A DNA stretch of 64,000 bases from UBA7662 sp036787895 (GTDB lineage Bacteria; Bacteroidota; Bacteroidia; UBA7662): assembly GCA_036787895.1 (NCBI GenBank), contig DAIQOK010000014.1, positions 25,901 to 89,900 of the forward strand. Direction: 5' to 3'. The translations under genes were made by a program, and so were the position numbers. Positions within the stretch are counted from its first letter, which is position 1; the number at the start of each line of letters is the position of its first letter. This document shows positions 24,656 through 33,761 of the stretch, piece by piece. A model generated the notes under the pieces. That model was not told the origin of the DNA. It did not search any database and saw only the letters and a list, made by a program, of their open reading frames with translations.

Positions 24656-26074
24656 TTAGTTCAGAGATGCGGTTTGTACTTCTGGTTTTTTGAAATAAGT
24701 CTTCTGTTTGGCCAACCAGGCATCGTATTCGGCCTGTTCAACCACCACAAACTTCATCCGCATATTAAAGTGTGCGGCGCCGCAAATTTTGTTGCAGGCG
24801 AGTTCGTAGTTGAAGTTATAATTCCCGGTAGTGCGACGCATTTGTTCGGTGGTCATGGTCGGGGTGAAGTAGAACTGGGTCGGCATGCCGGGAACCACGT
24901 TCATTTGTACACGGAAATGCGGTAAATAAGCAGAATGGATTACGTCGCGAGCACGCAAACGTAACATCACCGGCTTGTTCACAACCAAATATACCTCGGG
25001 AACGAGCAAATCATCGCTCGACTTCGGATCTTCGGCATCAATACCCATATCGTTGGTAGCAGAGATGAGCTTATAGTTGTGTCCACCTAACTCACCATCG
25101 GCACCGGTATAGCGGGCCTTCCAGCCAAATTGGTAGGCAAACAATTCAATGGTAGTCGCTTCCTCGGCCACTTCGCCCTGGGTAATATCACGCCATACTT
25201 TAGTGCCATACAATACGAGCACGGTGAGTACTGCAGCAGGAATGATGGTCCACAGGAATTCAAGCTTGTGGTTGTCGGCATAGAAATAGGCTTTACGACC
25301 TTCTCTGCGACGGTAAATGTAAGGATAAACGAAGAGGAGGATGTGGGTGATGATGAAAACCACGAAGGTTAGCCAAAAGGTCACGGCCAACATATTGTCG
25401 ATCAATACGCCATGTATCGAAGCAGCTTCGGGCAAGGTGAATTTCATGTATTTGAGGAAGTTCCAGCTCACAAAGAGGAAGAACACTACCATAAATACAA
25501 TAAACAGGAAAGCGTTTACAGTATTCCAATTAAATAATTGAATGCCTTTGGCACGGTAAGATGCAGAAACCGTACGACCGGCAACCAGCAATGTGGCACC
25601 TAAAACGGCTACCATCAGCATTAACAAAATGCTATTCGAAAACCCACCATCACTAGGTGCGGCAGCAGCAGCTGCACCACCGTCGGTAGTTGCTGTGGCT
25701 GCTGGAGCGGCTTTCTCCTGCTCCTTGATGTAAGCGAGTACCGATTTGATCTCCTCATCGCTCCAATCATAGGCCGGCATAGCCACTTTGTTCCATTTGG
25801 CAAACAAATCCACCGCGTACTGATCGCCACCGGCAATCACGGCTTGCGAATTTCTAACCCATTTGAGTAACCAGGCTTCATCGCGTCTTTCACTGATGCC
25901 TTTTAAGGCCGGACCAACCAAATCCTGGTCGATTTTGTGGCAGGCAGCACAATTGTTCGCATAAAGCTCGGCACCATCGGGTTGCGCCTGACTTGTATTG
26001 ACAGTAAGTGCCAACACGGCCACCAGCAAGCCGCGGCTGATCGAAGACGAAGAAAACAGATTTCTGAATTTCAT
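24656..26074 (-). CDS. ctaC: Cytochrome c oxidase subunit II with N-terminal cytochrome c domain
   Basis: 472 residues, much longer than a plain subunit II. A signal peptide (about 1-31) is followed by a c-type cytochrome with the heme motif CAACH at residues 42-46 and a candidate Met ligand in KVAMPAYDW. An Ala-rich linker (about 123-143) and a transmembrane helix (147-168) follow. The subunit II part then has two membrane helices and the CuA cupredoxin with the full site CNKICGAAHFNM near 430. Classical caa3 enzymes carry the cytochrome at the C-terminus, so here the order is reversed. The gene is first in the operon. Confidence 0.93.
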   Translation of the reverse strand: MKFRNLFSSSSISRGLLVAVLALTVNTSQAQPDGAELYANNCAACHKIDQDLVGPALKGISERRDEAWLLKWVRNSQAVIAGGDQYAVDLFAKWNKVAMPAYDWSDEEIKSVLAYIKEQEKAAPAATATTDGGAAAAAAPSDGGFSNSILLMLMVAVLGATLLVAGRTVSASYRAKGIQLFNWNTVNAFLFIVFMVVFFLFVSWNFLKYMKFTLPEAASIHGVLIDNMLAVTFWLTFVVFIITHILLFVYPYIYRRREGRKAYFYADNHKLEFLWTIIPAAVLTVLVLYGTKVWRDITQGEVAEEATTIELFAYQFGWKARYTGADGELGGHNYKLISATNDMGIDAEDPKSSDDLLVPEVYLVVNKPVMLRLRARDVIHSAYLPHFRVQMNVVPGMPTQFYFTPTMTTEQMRRTTGNYNFNYELACNKICGAAHFNMRMKFVVVEQAEYDAWLAKQKTYFKKPEVQTASLN

Positions 26075-26188
26075 TGTATGCTTAGTCGGTTAATTCGTTG
26101 GTAAACGACTTTTCTGTTGCCCCACCGACAGAAACCTTAACAAGTCTCATTCACAATGGTTTGGCAGAATTGCCGTAAAAAACACGGG

Positions 26189-26216
26189 CAAATATAGAAA
26201 AAACTTGCCCTCGCAA
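26189..26216 (-). promoter_or_regulatory. Bacteroidota-type promoter of the oxidase operon
   Basis: On the minus strand, TTG (complement of 26214-26216) is followed by a 17-bp spacer and TATATTTG (complement of 26189-26196). This is an exact match to TTG-N17-20-TAnnTTTG. It predicts a start near 26183 and a leader of about 110 nt before the subunit II ATG. Confidence 0.75.
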
Positions 26217-26545
26217 TGACCAAAAAGCCAATTAAACGTAATTTATATTGGGTTTAAGGAAAGCAGGAATGCCTGAACCGAATTGAATTGCATCAAAAAA
26301 GTACTTCTTTGCCCGAAGACATGGCCAGGCTATCCTTCAAAGTAGCGAAAAATCAACCGTTTTAATTTTCCACTTCACTTGTGGAAGACCATTGAAACAG
26401 GTGTTGTTGTCATATCATGTTTCAATTTTGAACCTTGATTTTATTAAAAAAGCATCCTTCCGGTAGATTGTCTGAAATAAATAGTAGCTTGAAAATCATG
26501 CAAGAATAGGAAACAATAAGGCAAATATTAGCCTGGTTAGCCGCC

Positions 26546-26559
26546 TATGTTTGAAACAT
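26546..26559 (+). promoter_or_regulatory. -7 box overlapped by a palindrome, before the USP gene
   Basis: TATGTTTG (26546-26553) fits TAnnTTTG. The perfect palindrome ATGTTTGAAACAT (26547-26559) covers it. A protein bound to the palindrome would block initiation. No good TTG element is found at the normal distance, so an activator may be needed, or the promoter call may be wrong. Confidence 0.5.
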
Positions 26560-26571
26560 AAAGACAACCCT

Positions 26572-27399
26572 ATGAAAAATCTACTAGTACCCATCGATTT
26601 TACTCCGGTAACGGAAGGCGCCCTTCAGCAAGCATTAATTTTGGCCAGGACAACTACAGCGCAGATAATACTGCTGCACATAGTGAAAGACCCTGCTGAA
26701 GCCGATGCTGCGCAGAAAAAGCTGGAAATGCTGGCCGCCAAATATGTTCAGCCCGGCATTACGATTACCACAGAAGTCCAGCAAGGCAAAGTTGAAGACA
26801 TTGGTCGGCTAGCAGCTTCCTATGAAACCAATCTGGTTTTTATGGGCACCCACGGTCTTAAAGGATTGCAATACCTCTTGGGAAGTCGGGCATTGCAGGT
26901 GGTAAGTGCTTCCAAATCACCTTTCATCATTAATCAAAAAGGTCCCATTAACGACCATTTGAAAGAAATTGTGGTCCCTATTGACTTCATCGCCGAAGAA
27001 AAACAAATTCTCCATGCCGTCATCGACATTGCCCGGGTTTGTGGTTCCCGCATCCATCTTTTTTCGGCCAAACACAAAGATGAATTCCTGAACAAACGCA
27101 CCCAACTTAATCTGAACTATGCTAAAAATCTACTAAAAAACAACAATATGGAATTTGTGAATGTGGCAGAAACGGGCACCAAGGGCTACCTCAACGATTT
27201 ACTCGATTATGCCCATATGGTTAATGCCGACCTGATTGCCATAATCAATCACAAAGAAGATGGATTTAAAAATCTTTTTGGCAGCCATTTCGATCAAGGC
27301 CTGATCACCAACAGTTACCACATACCTGTTTTGATTATGAACTACAAACAGATAACCAAGGTGTTCGACCTCTTTAGTGGCATAGCTGCAATCGGATAA
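26572..27399 (+). CDS. Universal stress protein, tandem two-domain
   Basis: 275 residues made of two USP domains. The first (about 1-142) starts MKNLLVPIDFTPVTEGALQQA and ends with the nucleotide-binding loop GTHGLKGLQYLLGSRA (a G-x2-G-x9-G-S type), so it probably binds ATP. The second (about 143-275) starts EIVVPIDFIAEEK and has a weaker loop (HKEDGFKNLFGSHFDQG). ATG 26572 is preferred to the upstream TTG in the same frame. Only 2 bp separate its stop from the kinase gene, so the pair is surely cotranscribed. Such tandem USPs act in stress or low-oxygen survival. The link here is inferred. Confidence 0.92.
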   Translation: MKNLLVPIDFTPVTEGALQQALILARTTTAQIILLHIVKDPAEADAAQKKLEMLAAKYVQPGITITTEVQQGKVEDIGRLAASYETNLVFMGTHGLKGLQYLLGSRALQVVSASKSPFIINQKGPINDHLKEIVVPIDFIAEEKQILHAVIDIARVCGSRIHLFSAKHKDEFLNKRTQLNLNYAKNLLKNNNMEFVNVAETGTKGYLNDLLDYAHMVNADLIAIINHKEDGFKNLFGSHFDQGLITNSYHIPVLIMNYKQITKVFDLFSGIAAIG

Positions 27400-27401
27400 C
27401 C

Positions 27402-29003
27402 ATGGCAATCGACCAACATCTTTCCGACTTTGGCCGTAAACTGGCCAGGGCAGCACTAAATCTCAACCGGGAATTCAGCCACCCCCTTTCTGCTTTGATT
27501 ACTCCGCTCGAAGAGTTAAGTGCCAACGAAAACAATCCGCATCGGCGCGAACAGCTGGAACTTGCGCTCAAAAATGCCTATCGATTCCATTCACTTTTCA
27601 AGCTACTCGAAGAAATTGCTGAAGTTGAGTCTGATAGTTCCGTTTTTGCCTTCCACCAATCCGATATCATTGGTTTTGGACGTAATCTGGTCAACTCCTT
27701 TGAAAATGTAGCTCGGAACAAACAAATAAACCTACAGTTTAGGTCGAGCTACCCGGAACTTGTTTGTTTGTACGATTACCGCAAACTCAGGCGTATTTTA
27801 TATAGCTTGTTGGCCAATGCCATCCGTTACAGCGACAAAAAAGACGCGGAGATAACAGTGAGCATGCAAATGTTGCAAGCAAGTAATAAGCTCATCCTAA
27901 CCATAGCCGATAACGGCATTGGCATACAAGCTGATAAATTACCCCATCTCACCAATCCATTTTACGAAGACCCTTTGCACCTCAAGTTGTACCAAAGCAC
28001 CAGTCTTGGACTATATCTTGTGAAGCGATTGCTCGATTTATTAGGTGGTGAGCTGGCTTTTTACAGTAAAACAGCTGCCGGCACCATAGTAGAAGTGCAA
28101 CTTCCCGTTTATCAAAAACGCGAAGAAATACCTTTCGAGCATTTCACTATTGAGGACGAACTGGTACCTGAGCTCTTGCAACTACACGAACACATACGCG
28201 AAGTGGATACCTATGAAATAGTAGATATTGACACCAGCAACCAGGCAGAAATTCCGCTATTGCTTCTGATAGTTGATTCAAGCCAGCGCAATGAAGAACT
28301 TCTGCAGCACTTAAAATCGCAATTCAGGGTACTATTGGCTACGCACCCCGGTAAAGCCATGCAAATGGCTATGGATCACATACCCGACTTGATTTTCATC
28401 AGTACCCCTTGGGAGGAAGCTACCCGAGCCATGGTAGGTTTCTTCAAAAAACGAGAAATATGTGCTCACATTCCGCTGTTTTGGCTGTCAGAACAAGCAA
28501 CGCCGGAAGAAAAAAAGGCAGCAAATTCATTGCTGATAGATGCTATTGCTCCGGCTGATGCAAGCACTGAGGACATCCTGGCAGAAATTCGAAAGATCAT
28601 CCACAACCGAAAATTGGCCTACGAATATTCCGCCAAACAGTCGATTCACAAATTTTCGAAACCCGAAAAGAAGCTGAATATGGCCGACAGCTTCCTGCAA
28701 AAATTACACAATATCATCGACCAGTATCTCGACGACGAGAATCCCGATACGGAAAGTCTGAGCGAGATGATGCATATGAGCCGCACCCAATTACACCGAA
28801 AAATTAAAGCACTTACCGGCCTGTCAACAACCAACTACATCCGGGAATACAAACTCAAACTGGCTTATGCCGACATTCAAAAAGGTATGGGAACCATGGC
28901 TGAATTGGCCGACAAATATGGTTTTGGCAGTTTGGCTTACTTTTCACGCTCCTTTAAAAAAATGTTTGGTGTTACCCCAACAGAAGTAAAAAGAGTGAAG
29001 TAG
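27402..29003 (+). CDS. Soluble histidine kinase / pseudo-receiver / AraC-type DNA-binding protein
   Basis: 533 residues with no signal peptide or membrane helix. A dimerisation helix with His27 (REFSHPLSALITPLEEL) leads to an HATPase domain, with N-box NAIRYS, G1 DNGIGI and G2 TSLGLYLVKRLL. A receiver-like domain (about 283-400) follows, but it has lost the key residues: the phospho-acceptor Asp position reads DLIFISTPW and the conserved Lys is absent. The C-terminal 105 residues are an AraC helix-turn-helix pair (MSRTQLHRKIKALTG and YGFGSLAYFSRSFKK). The domain order is that of hybrid two-component systems without their periplasmic sensor. It is probably controlled by the coupled USP or another cytosolic partner. 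Confidence 0.9.
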   Translation: MAIDQHLSDFGRKLARAALNLNREFSHPLSALITPLEELSANENNPHRREQLELALKNAYRFHSLFKLLEEIAEVESDSSVFAFHQSDIIGFGRNLVNSFENVARNKQINLQFRSSYPELVCLYDYRKLRRILYSLLANAIRYSDKKDAEITVSMQMLQASNKLILTIADNGIGIQADKLPHLTNPFYEDPLHLKLYQSTSLGLYLVKRLLDLLGGELAFYSKTAAGTIVEVQLPVYQKREEIPFEHFTIEDELVPELLQLHEHIREVDTYEIVDIDTSNQAEIPLLLLIVDSSQRNEELLQHLKSQFRVLLATHPGKAMQMAMDHIPDLIFISTPWEEATRAMVGFFKKREICAHIPLFWLSEQATPEEKKAANSLLIDAIAPADASTEDILAEIRKIIHNRKLAYEYSAKQSIHKFSKPEKKLNMADSFLQKLHNIIDQYLDDENPDTESLSEMMHMSRTQLHRKIKALTGLSTTNYIREYKLKLAYADIQKGMGTMAELADKYGFGSLAYFSRSFKKMFGVTPTEVKRVK

Positions 29004-29143
29004 GCTGTTAAAAGTTGACCGTGAATGAGAAAGCTAAGGCTGAAACATTAGGACAAAAACAAGCCTTAAAAAGACAACTACTGCCTTAATTAAAGTCCCA
29101 ACTTGCAGTAAGCAGTTAAAACCCAAATCTAAACCCACCTATC

Positions 29144-29842
29144 ATGGCAACCTTGAACAATACCAATTTAAGAGGCATTCGAATCAGTCCAGAAAACAAG
29201 GCCGATACCATTCATTACTACCAATGCGTCATCGACCAGCCCGCTGGTTGGTCAGTTGGTGAAAATCTATTTTACATCAATGAATCAGCGCAAACAGCTA
29301 CCGAAATCCATATCATTTACCTGGGTGCACTTCAGGATATCAACCCAGATGAAGAAGTTGTCACCTATATGCTACCCGTTGTCACCAGTCAAAAGCTACA
29401 ACAACCTGATGGAAACAATCTAAAAATCATTGTCACGGATAGTAACGGCAATACTGCCACTGGCAATCCGAATCGTGGCAAGCCTCCTGTAGTGGCACCA
29501 ATCGATCGCAGCGCCACTTTGACACCAACGGTGCTCGTATTCCAAAGTGAGAGTAATACGGCAAATTATTTCATCGGGGTGCTTGCCAATACCTTTGTAA
29601 ACAAAGACGGCGTTTATTTAGATAGTGGCTTTGGCCCCTATTTCCCACTTCAACCGGACACCGAAAATCCTGTCCAACTCTGTGGTTCACTGCCATTAAT
29701 CCCACAAAACGACCCGGGTGCAGTTGCCGCAATGGGCTCTATTTCTTCCAGTCTAAATCAGTATTCATCAGTGGTATTGCAGGAATATACGGTATCATCC
29801 GATCCTGTTTCTTTTGATTACGAGACAATTGTACCTATCTAA
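29144..29842 (+). CDS. Hypothetical protein, unrecognised
   Basis: 232 residues, acidic to neutral, with many Asn, Thr and Pro. No signal peptide, membrane helix or catalytic motif is seen. The predicted pattern is short beta strands (YYQCVIDQP, EIHIIYLGALQDI, TVLVFQSESN, YFIGVLANTF) with loops, and a single Cys late in the chain (VQLCGSLP). It could be an all-beta cytosolic protein. ATG 29144 follows the kinase gene by 140 bp that contain no clear terminator, so it may be in the same regulon. No function is assigned. Confidence 0.7.
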   Translation: MATLNNTNLRGIRISPENKADTIHYYQCVIDQPAGWSVGENLFYINESAQTATEIHIIYLGALQDINPDEEVVTYMLPVVTSQKLQQPDGNNLKIIVTDSNGNTATGNPNRGKPPVVAPIDRSATLTPTVLVFQSESNTANYFIGVLANTFVNKDGVYLDSGFGPYFPLQPDTENPVQLCGSLPLIPQNDPGAVAAMGSISSSLNQYSSVVLQEYTVSSDPVSFDYETIVPI

Positions 29843-29870
29843 AAGTTAAAACACTTTGTTCAGCTTAACG

Positions 29871-29891
29871 CAGATACTCCATTAGTATCTG
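29871..29891 (+). other. Small perfect hairpin upstream of the first cyclase
   Basis: CAGATACT and AGTATCTG are perfect 8-bp arms around a 5-nt loop, 29 bp past the previous stop. No U-run follows. It is either a weak transcription end or a protein site. Confidence 0.35.
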
Positions 29892-29965
29892 AATTCCGCC
29901 CGATGTTTATGACTGTATACCCCCCTTTTCATCTGGCTCAAAGTAAGCAAAATGGCAAAAAAGCT

Positions 29966-31828
29966 ATGGCAACCATTCGGCAAATCGTTCTGATTTTTGG
30001 TCTTTGGTCTGTTTGCTTGAGCCAGTCATTTGCCGGAATTGCCCAGTCAGATACGGCCGAAATAAAACGTTTGTTGGCACAAGCCACGGCTTTGCAGCGG
30101 ATAGATCTCGATTCTTGTGAAACCCTATCCAAAAAGGCTTTATTTCTTGCTCAAAAGCTAAAGTATAGCAGTGGTATTCGCGGTGCTTACGTCAGGCTGG
30201 GTTCTGTGTTGATGACCAGGGGTGAAAATGAGTCGGCCCGGGCTTACATAGCAACGGCTTTACAAATCGACATTAAAACCGCCAATTACAAAGGTGCTGC
30301 GGGAAACTGCGTACTACTCGCTTACATTTTTGATGCCTTAGGTGCATCTGACTCCGCTTTTATGGTTTTGTATGAGGGCCTAAGGTACAGCGACCGGACC
30401 AACGACCCGGAGATAAAGGCTTTGGTTTACAATACCCTTGGTGATATTCAGGAAGGCTATGCCCAATACGAAGCCTCGTTAAAAAGTTTGCAAAAGGCAC
30501 TGGAATATGCCTCTAAAACGCCCAATTCGGCCTATTTATCGGGTATTTACATCAGCCTGGGCAATGGAAATTACCATTTGGGAAATTATCGGGAGGCCTT
30601 AAAATACTATACTTTGGCCGACTCGCTTTGTCGTGCTCAAAACGACCAAATGTCGGTTGCGCAAAACCTGAATAACCTCGCTTTGGTTTATGCTGCTCTG
30701 TATCAATCGCCCAGGGCCATCGCCTATTATGCCGAGGCCTTGCAACTGTATAGAACTTTGGATATGCCCACGGAAGTAGCGAATGTATACGCTAATCTGG
30801 GGGAATTATATCTCGACATTAACCAAATCCAACTGGCCCGGCTGCATTTTGATACGGCGCTCGCACAAAACCGACAACTGGGGCTTGCTCAAGAAGTGCT
30901 AGCCAATCTGCATCAACTGGCCGGAACGCATGCCCGTTTGAAGGCTTTTGAGCCTGCCTACCAATACCGAACTCAGGCTGCCGAATTGGCCGATTCCCTG
31001 CTCACCGCTGAAAAAATCAGCAGCATCAGCGAAGTGCAAACCAAATACGAAAGCGAAAAAAAAGAGCAGCAGATTGCAGCTCTGGAAGCTGATAAACTTG
31101 TCAAACAACGGCAACGTAATCTTACACTCCTCGGCCTAGTTGTATTATTAGTCATAGCCGTTGTGCTCTATGTTCAGCGTCGCCGTATTCGGGAAGAACG
31201 TAATCGCGCCAATGCCTTATTGTTGAATATACTCCCGACAGAGGTTGCTAATGAGCTAAAAGCGACAGGGGCATCGGAAGCGCGTTTGTACAACAATGTA
31301 ACCGTATTATTTACCGACTTTGTCAATTTCACCGGCATCAGCGAAAAACTCTCCCCTACCGATTTGGTAGCCGAAATCCACAAAAACTTTACGGCCTTTG
31401 ATGCCATCATCGAAAAATACGGACTGGAAAAAATTAAGACCATAGGTGATGCCTATCTAGCAGTATGCGGTTTGCCACACGAAACAGTCAATCATGCCGA
31501 AAAAGTGGTGTTGGCCGCACTTGAAATCTGTGCTTTTATTCAGCAGAGTAACAGTCCATTTCAGGTAAGAATTGGCATTAATTCCGGTCCGGTGGTCGCA
31601 GGGATAGTCGGTGTAAAAAAGTACGCCTACGACATCTGGGGCGATACCGTAAATACCGCAGCGCGTATGGAACAACATTCAGAAGCCGGGAAAATTAACA
31701 TCAGCGGCTCAACCTATGAATTGGTAAAAGCCAACTGCCTTTGTACCCCCAGAGGAAAAATCAAAGCAAAAAATAAGGGAGAGATAGAGATGTATTTCGT
31801 AGAACAGGATAATAGCAAGCTGATATGA
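29966..31828 (+). CDS. TPR-sensor adenylate cyclase, copy 1
   Basis: About 620 residues. A signal or anchor segment (IRQIVLIFGLWSVCLSQSFAG) is followed by roughly seven to eight TPR helices pairs (about 60-360), a membrane helix (about 385-405), a signalling helix with LLLNILPTEVANELK, and a class III cyclase domain (about 445-610). Catalytic residues are complete: metal Asp in FTDFVNFT and in GDAYLAVCG, adenine-specifying Lys in KIKTIGD and Asp in YDIWGD, and transition-state Asn and Arg in NTAARM. The Lys/Asp pair predicts cAMP rather than cGMP. I start it at ATG 29966. The upstream frame to 29903 adds no signal-peptide character. It overlaps the next cyclase by 4 bp. Confidence 0.92.
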   Translation: MATIRQIVLIFGLWSVCLSQSFAGIAQSDTAEIKRLLAQATALQRIDLDSCETLSKKALFLAQKLKYSSGIRGAYVRLGSVLMTRGENESARAYIATALQIDIKTANYKGAAGNCVLLAYIFDALGASDSAFMVLYEGLRYSDRTNDPEIKALVYNTLGDIQEGYAQYEASLKSLQKALEYASKTPNSAYLSGIYISLGNGNYHLGNYREALKYYTLADSLCRAQNDQMSVAQNLNNLALVYAALYQSPRAIAYYAEALQLYRTLDMPTEVANVYANLGELYLDINQIQLARLHFDTALAQNRQLGLAQEVLANLHQLAGTHARLKAFEPAYQYRTQAAELADSLLTAEKISSISEVQTKYESEKKEQQIAALEADKLVKQRQRNLTLLGLVVLLVIAVVLYVQRRRIREERNRANALLLNILPTEVANELKATGASEARLYNNVTVLFTDFVNFTGISEKLSPTDLVAEIHKNFTAFDAIIEKYGLEKIKTIGDAYLAVCGLPHETVNHAEKVVLAALEICAFIQQSNSPFQVRIGINSGPVVAGIVGVKKYAYDIWGDTVNTAARMEQHSEAGKINISGSTYELVKANCLCTPRGKIKAKNKGEIEMYFVEQDNSKLI

Positions 31829-33654
31829 CGCGCTTAGGCACTTTGCTTTACTTCGCCTGGCTAATAGGTTGGAGTGTGACATGTAAGGCTGCAGCACAAG
31901 ACCCGGCGCTTTCTTGGCCCGATTCCCTGCAACAGCTATTATCGGGCAAGCCGCAAGATACCAGCCACATCAATGTACTCAATTCCAGAAGCCGGAATTA
32001 TATCAATACAAATCAATATGACCTTGCGCTTATAGACGCAGAAGTCGCCAAAAAACTGGCCGTTACGCTGGACTACCCCAAAGGAATTGTTGTCGCTTTA
32101 AACAATCTCGGGCTCATTTATGCCGATCAGGGAAATTACCCCGAAGCCATAAAAAACTACCTGTCGGTGCTAAAATTCAGCAATAACAGGGCGTTAACCC
32201 AACAAATGGCCAATACGAACAACAATATCGGCTTGGTTTATTTGTCGTTGAAGGATTACAACAATGCCTTAAAATACCTGATTGCCGGATTAGAGCTGGA
32301 AAAAAAGTTGAGTAACCAGGAAGGCATGGCCGGCTCTTACGGGAATATAGGCCTTGTTTATGCACAACAAGGTGATTACAAAACTGCTTTACAGTATTAC
32401 GAAGCTGCCGTTACAATTAATGTCGCGCTTAATGACCAGGATTGGCTGGCGAATAATTATGGGAATATGGGCATACTCTATTTTAATCAGGGCAATTTTG
32501 AAGCTGCTTTGGAAAAATTACAGGCTGCCAAAAAAATTAAAGCTTTGTCTGGTGACAAAATAAGTATGGCAGGCGTAAACCTTAATATGGGCAGGGTGTA
32601 TATCGCGCTCGATCAAGCCGATAAAGGCAAAAAATTGATAATCCAAGCACTGGAATTGGGCAAAACCGCAGGTGCTAAATACGTTGTTGAACAATGCTAT
32701 CTGGCATTGGCCATCGCCGACAGCGCTTTGGGAAATTTTCGGCAAGCATTTGAAAACCATAAAATGTACCTGATTTATCACGATAGCCTATTTAATGAAG
32801 CCAATACCAAAAAACAAACGCAAACCGAAATGCAGTTTGCCTTTGACAAAAAACTGGCATTAAGTCGGGCAGAACAGGAAAAAAAAGACGCCATCGTTCT
32901 ACAAAAAATGCAAAAACAGCAGCTCTTGAGAAACGGGCTTTTGGGTGGGTTTTCGGTGGTATTTTTGTTCGCATTGGTGTTTTTCAAACAACGTAACAGC
33001 ATCAGTAAAGCCAAAAATATCAGTGATCAGGAAAAACAAAAAAGCGATGAACTGCTCCTGAATATATTACCGTCAGAAATAGCCGCGGAGCTCAAACAAA
33101 CCGGCGCTTCAGAAGCCCGACTTTACAACAATGTCACCGTACTCTTCACCGACTTTGTCAATTTTACCGGCATCAGTGAGCAGCTCTCACCTACTGAATT
33201 GGTGGCCGAAATCCACAAAAACTTCACAGCCTTCGATGCCATTATCGAAAAACATGGACTCGAAAAAATTAAGACCATTGGTGATGCTTATCTCGCAGTA
33301 TGCGGTTTGCCACACAAAACAGTCAATCATGCCGAAAAAGTGGTATTGGCCGCACTCGAAATCTGTGAGTTTATTCAGCTTAGCAGCAGTCCGTTTCAAG
33401 TGAGGATGGGCATCAACTCCGGGCCGGTAGTTGCAGGCATAGTCGGGGTAAAAAAATACGCCTACGACATTTGGGGTGACACTGTGAACACGGCTGCACG
33501 TATGGAGCAAAACTCCGAAGCAGGGAAAATTAATATCAGCGGCACAACCTATGAGCTCGTCAAAAACGATTTCAGCTGCATTTATCGGGGTAAATTAAAT
33601 GCCAAAAACAAAGGCAAAATTGAAATGTACTTTGTTTCTACCGATGATCGGTAG
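31825..33654 (+). CDS. TPR-sensor adenylate cyclase, copy 2
   Basis: 609 residues. Signal-like start (LGTLLYFAWLIGWSVTCKAAAQ), about six TPR units (about 50-310, with NNLGLIYADQGNYPEA-type repeats), a coiled stretch, one membrane helix (about 371-388), then the cyclase domain (about 437-605). Metal Asp, Lys/Asp adenine pair and Asn/Arg are all present. The catalytic domain is almost the same as copy 1, but the TPR part is quite different, so the stimulus is likely different. The start ATG overlaps the previous stop (ATGA), so expression is coupled. Confidence 0.93.
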   Translation: MTRLGTLLYFAWLIGWSVTCKAAAQDPALSWPDSLQQLLSGKPQDTSHINVLNSRSRNYINTNQYDLALIDAEVAKKLAVTLDYPKGIVVALNNLGLIYADQGNYPEAIKNYLSVLKFSNNRALTQQMANTNNNIGLVYLSLKDYNNALKYLIAGLELEKKLSNQEGMAGSYGNIGLVYAQQGDYKTALQYYEAAVTINVALNDQDWLANNYGNMGILYFNQGNFEAALEKLQAAKKIKALSGDKISMAGVNLNMGRVYIALDQADKGKKLIIQALELGKTAGAKYVVEQCYLALAIADSALGNFRQAFENHKMYLIYHDSLFNEANTKKQTQTEMQFAFDKKLALSRAEQEKKDAIVLQKMQKQQLLRNGLLGGFSVVFLFALVFFKQRNSISKAKNISDQEKQKSDELLLNILPSEIAAELKQTGASEARLYNNVTVLFTDFVNFTGISEQLSPTELVAEIHKNFTAFDAIIEKHGLEKIKTIGDAYLAVCGLPHKTVNHAEKVVLAALEICEFIQLSSSPFQVRMGINSGPVVAGIVGVKKYAYDIWGDTVNTAARMEQNSEAGKINISGTTYELVKNDFSCIYRGKLNAKNKGKIEMYFVSTDDR

Positions 33655-33761
33655 CCAACGAACATATCAACTATTCTAATGAAACAATAAGACAAATTGT
33701 TGCAATACTGCATCAGCCAGGTCATCAATTTCATCAGGAAATTGCTTAAAATACTTTCGCT

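Larger units (their letters stand above)
26075..26571. other. Divergent control region between oxidase operon and USP gene
   Basis: 497 bp with no credible gene. On the left side lies the oxidase promoter (26189-26216). In the middle, ATTGAAACA (26391-26399) and TGTTTCAAT (26418-26426) form a perfect 9-bp inverted repeat. At the right end the palindrome ATGTTTGAAACAT (26547-26559) sits at the USP promoter. The shared TGAAACA core suggests sites for one regulator. Confidence 0.6.
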
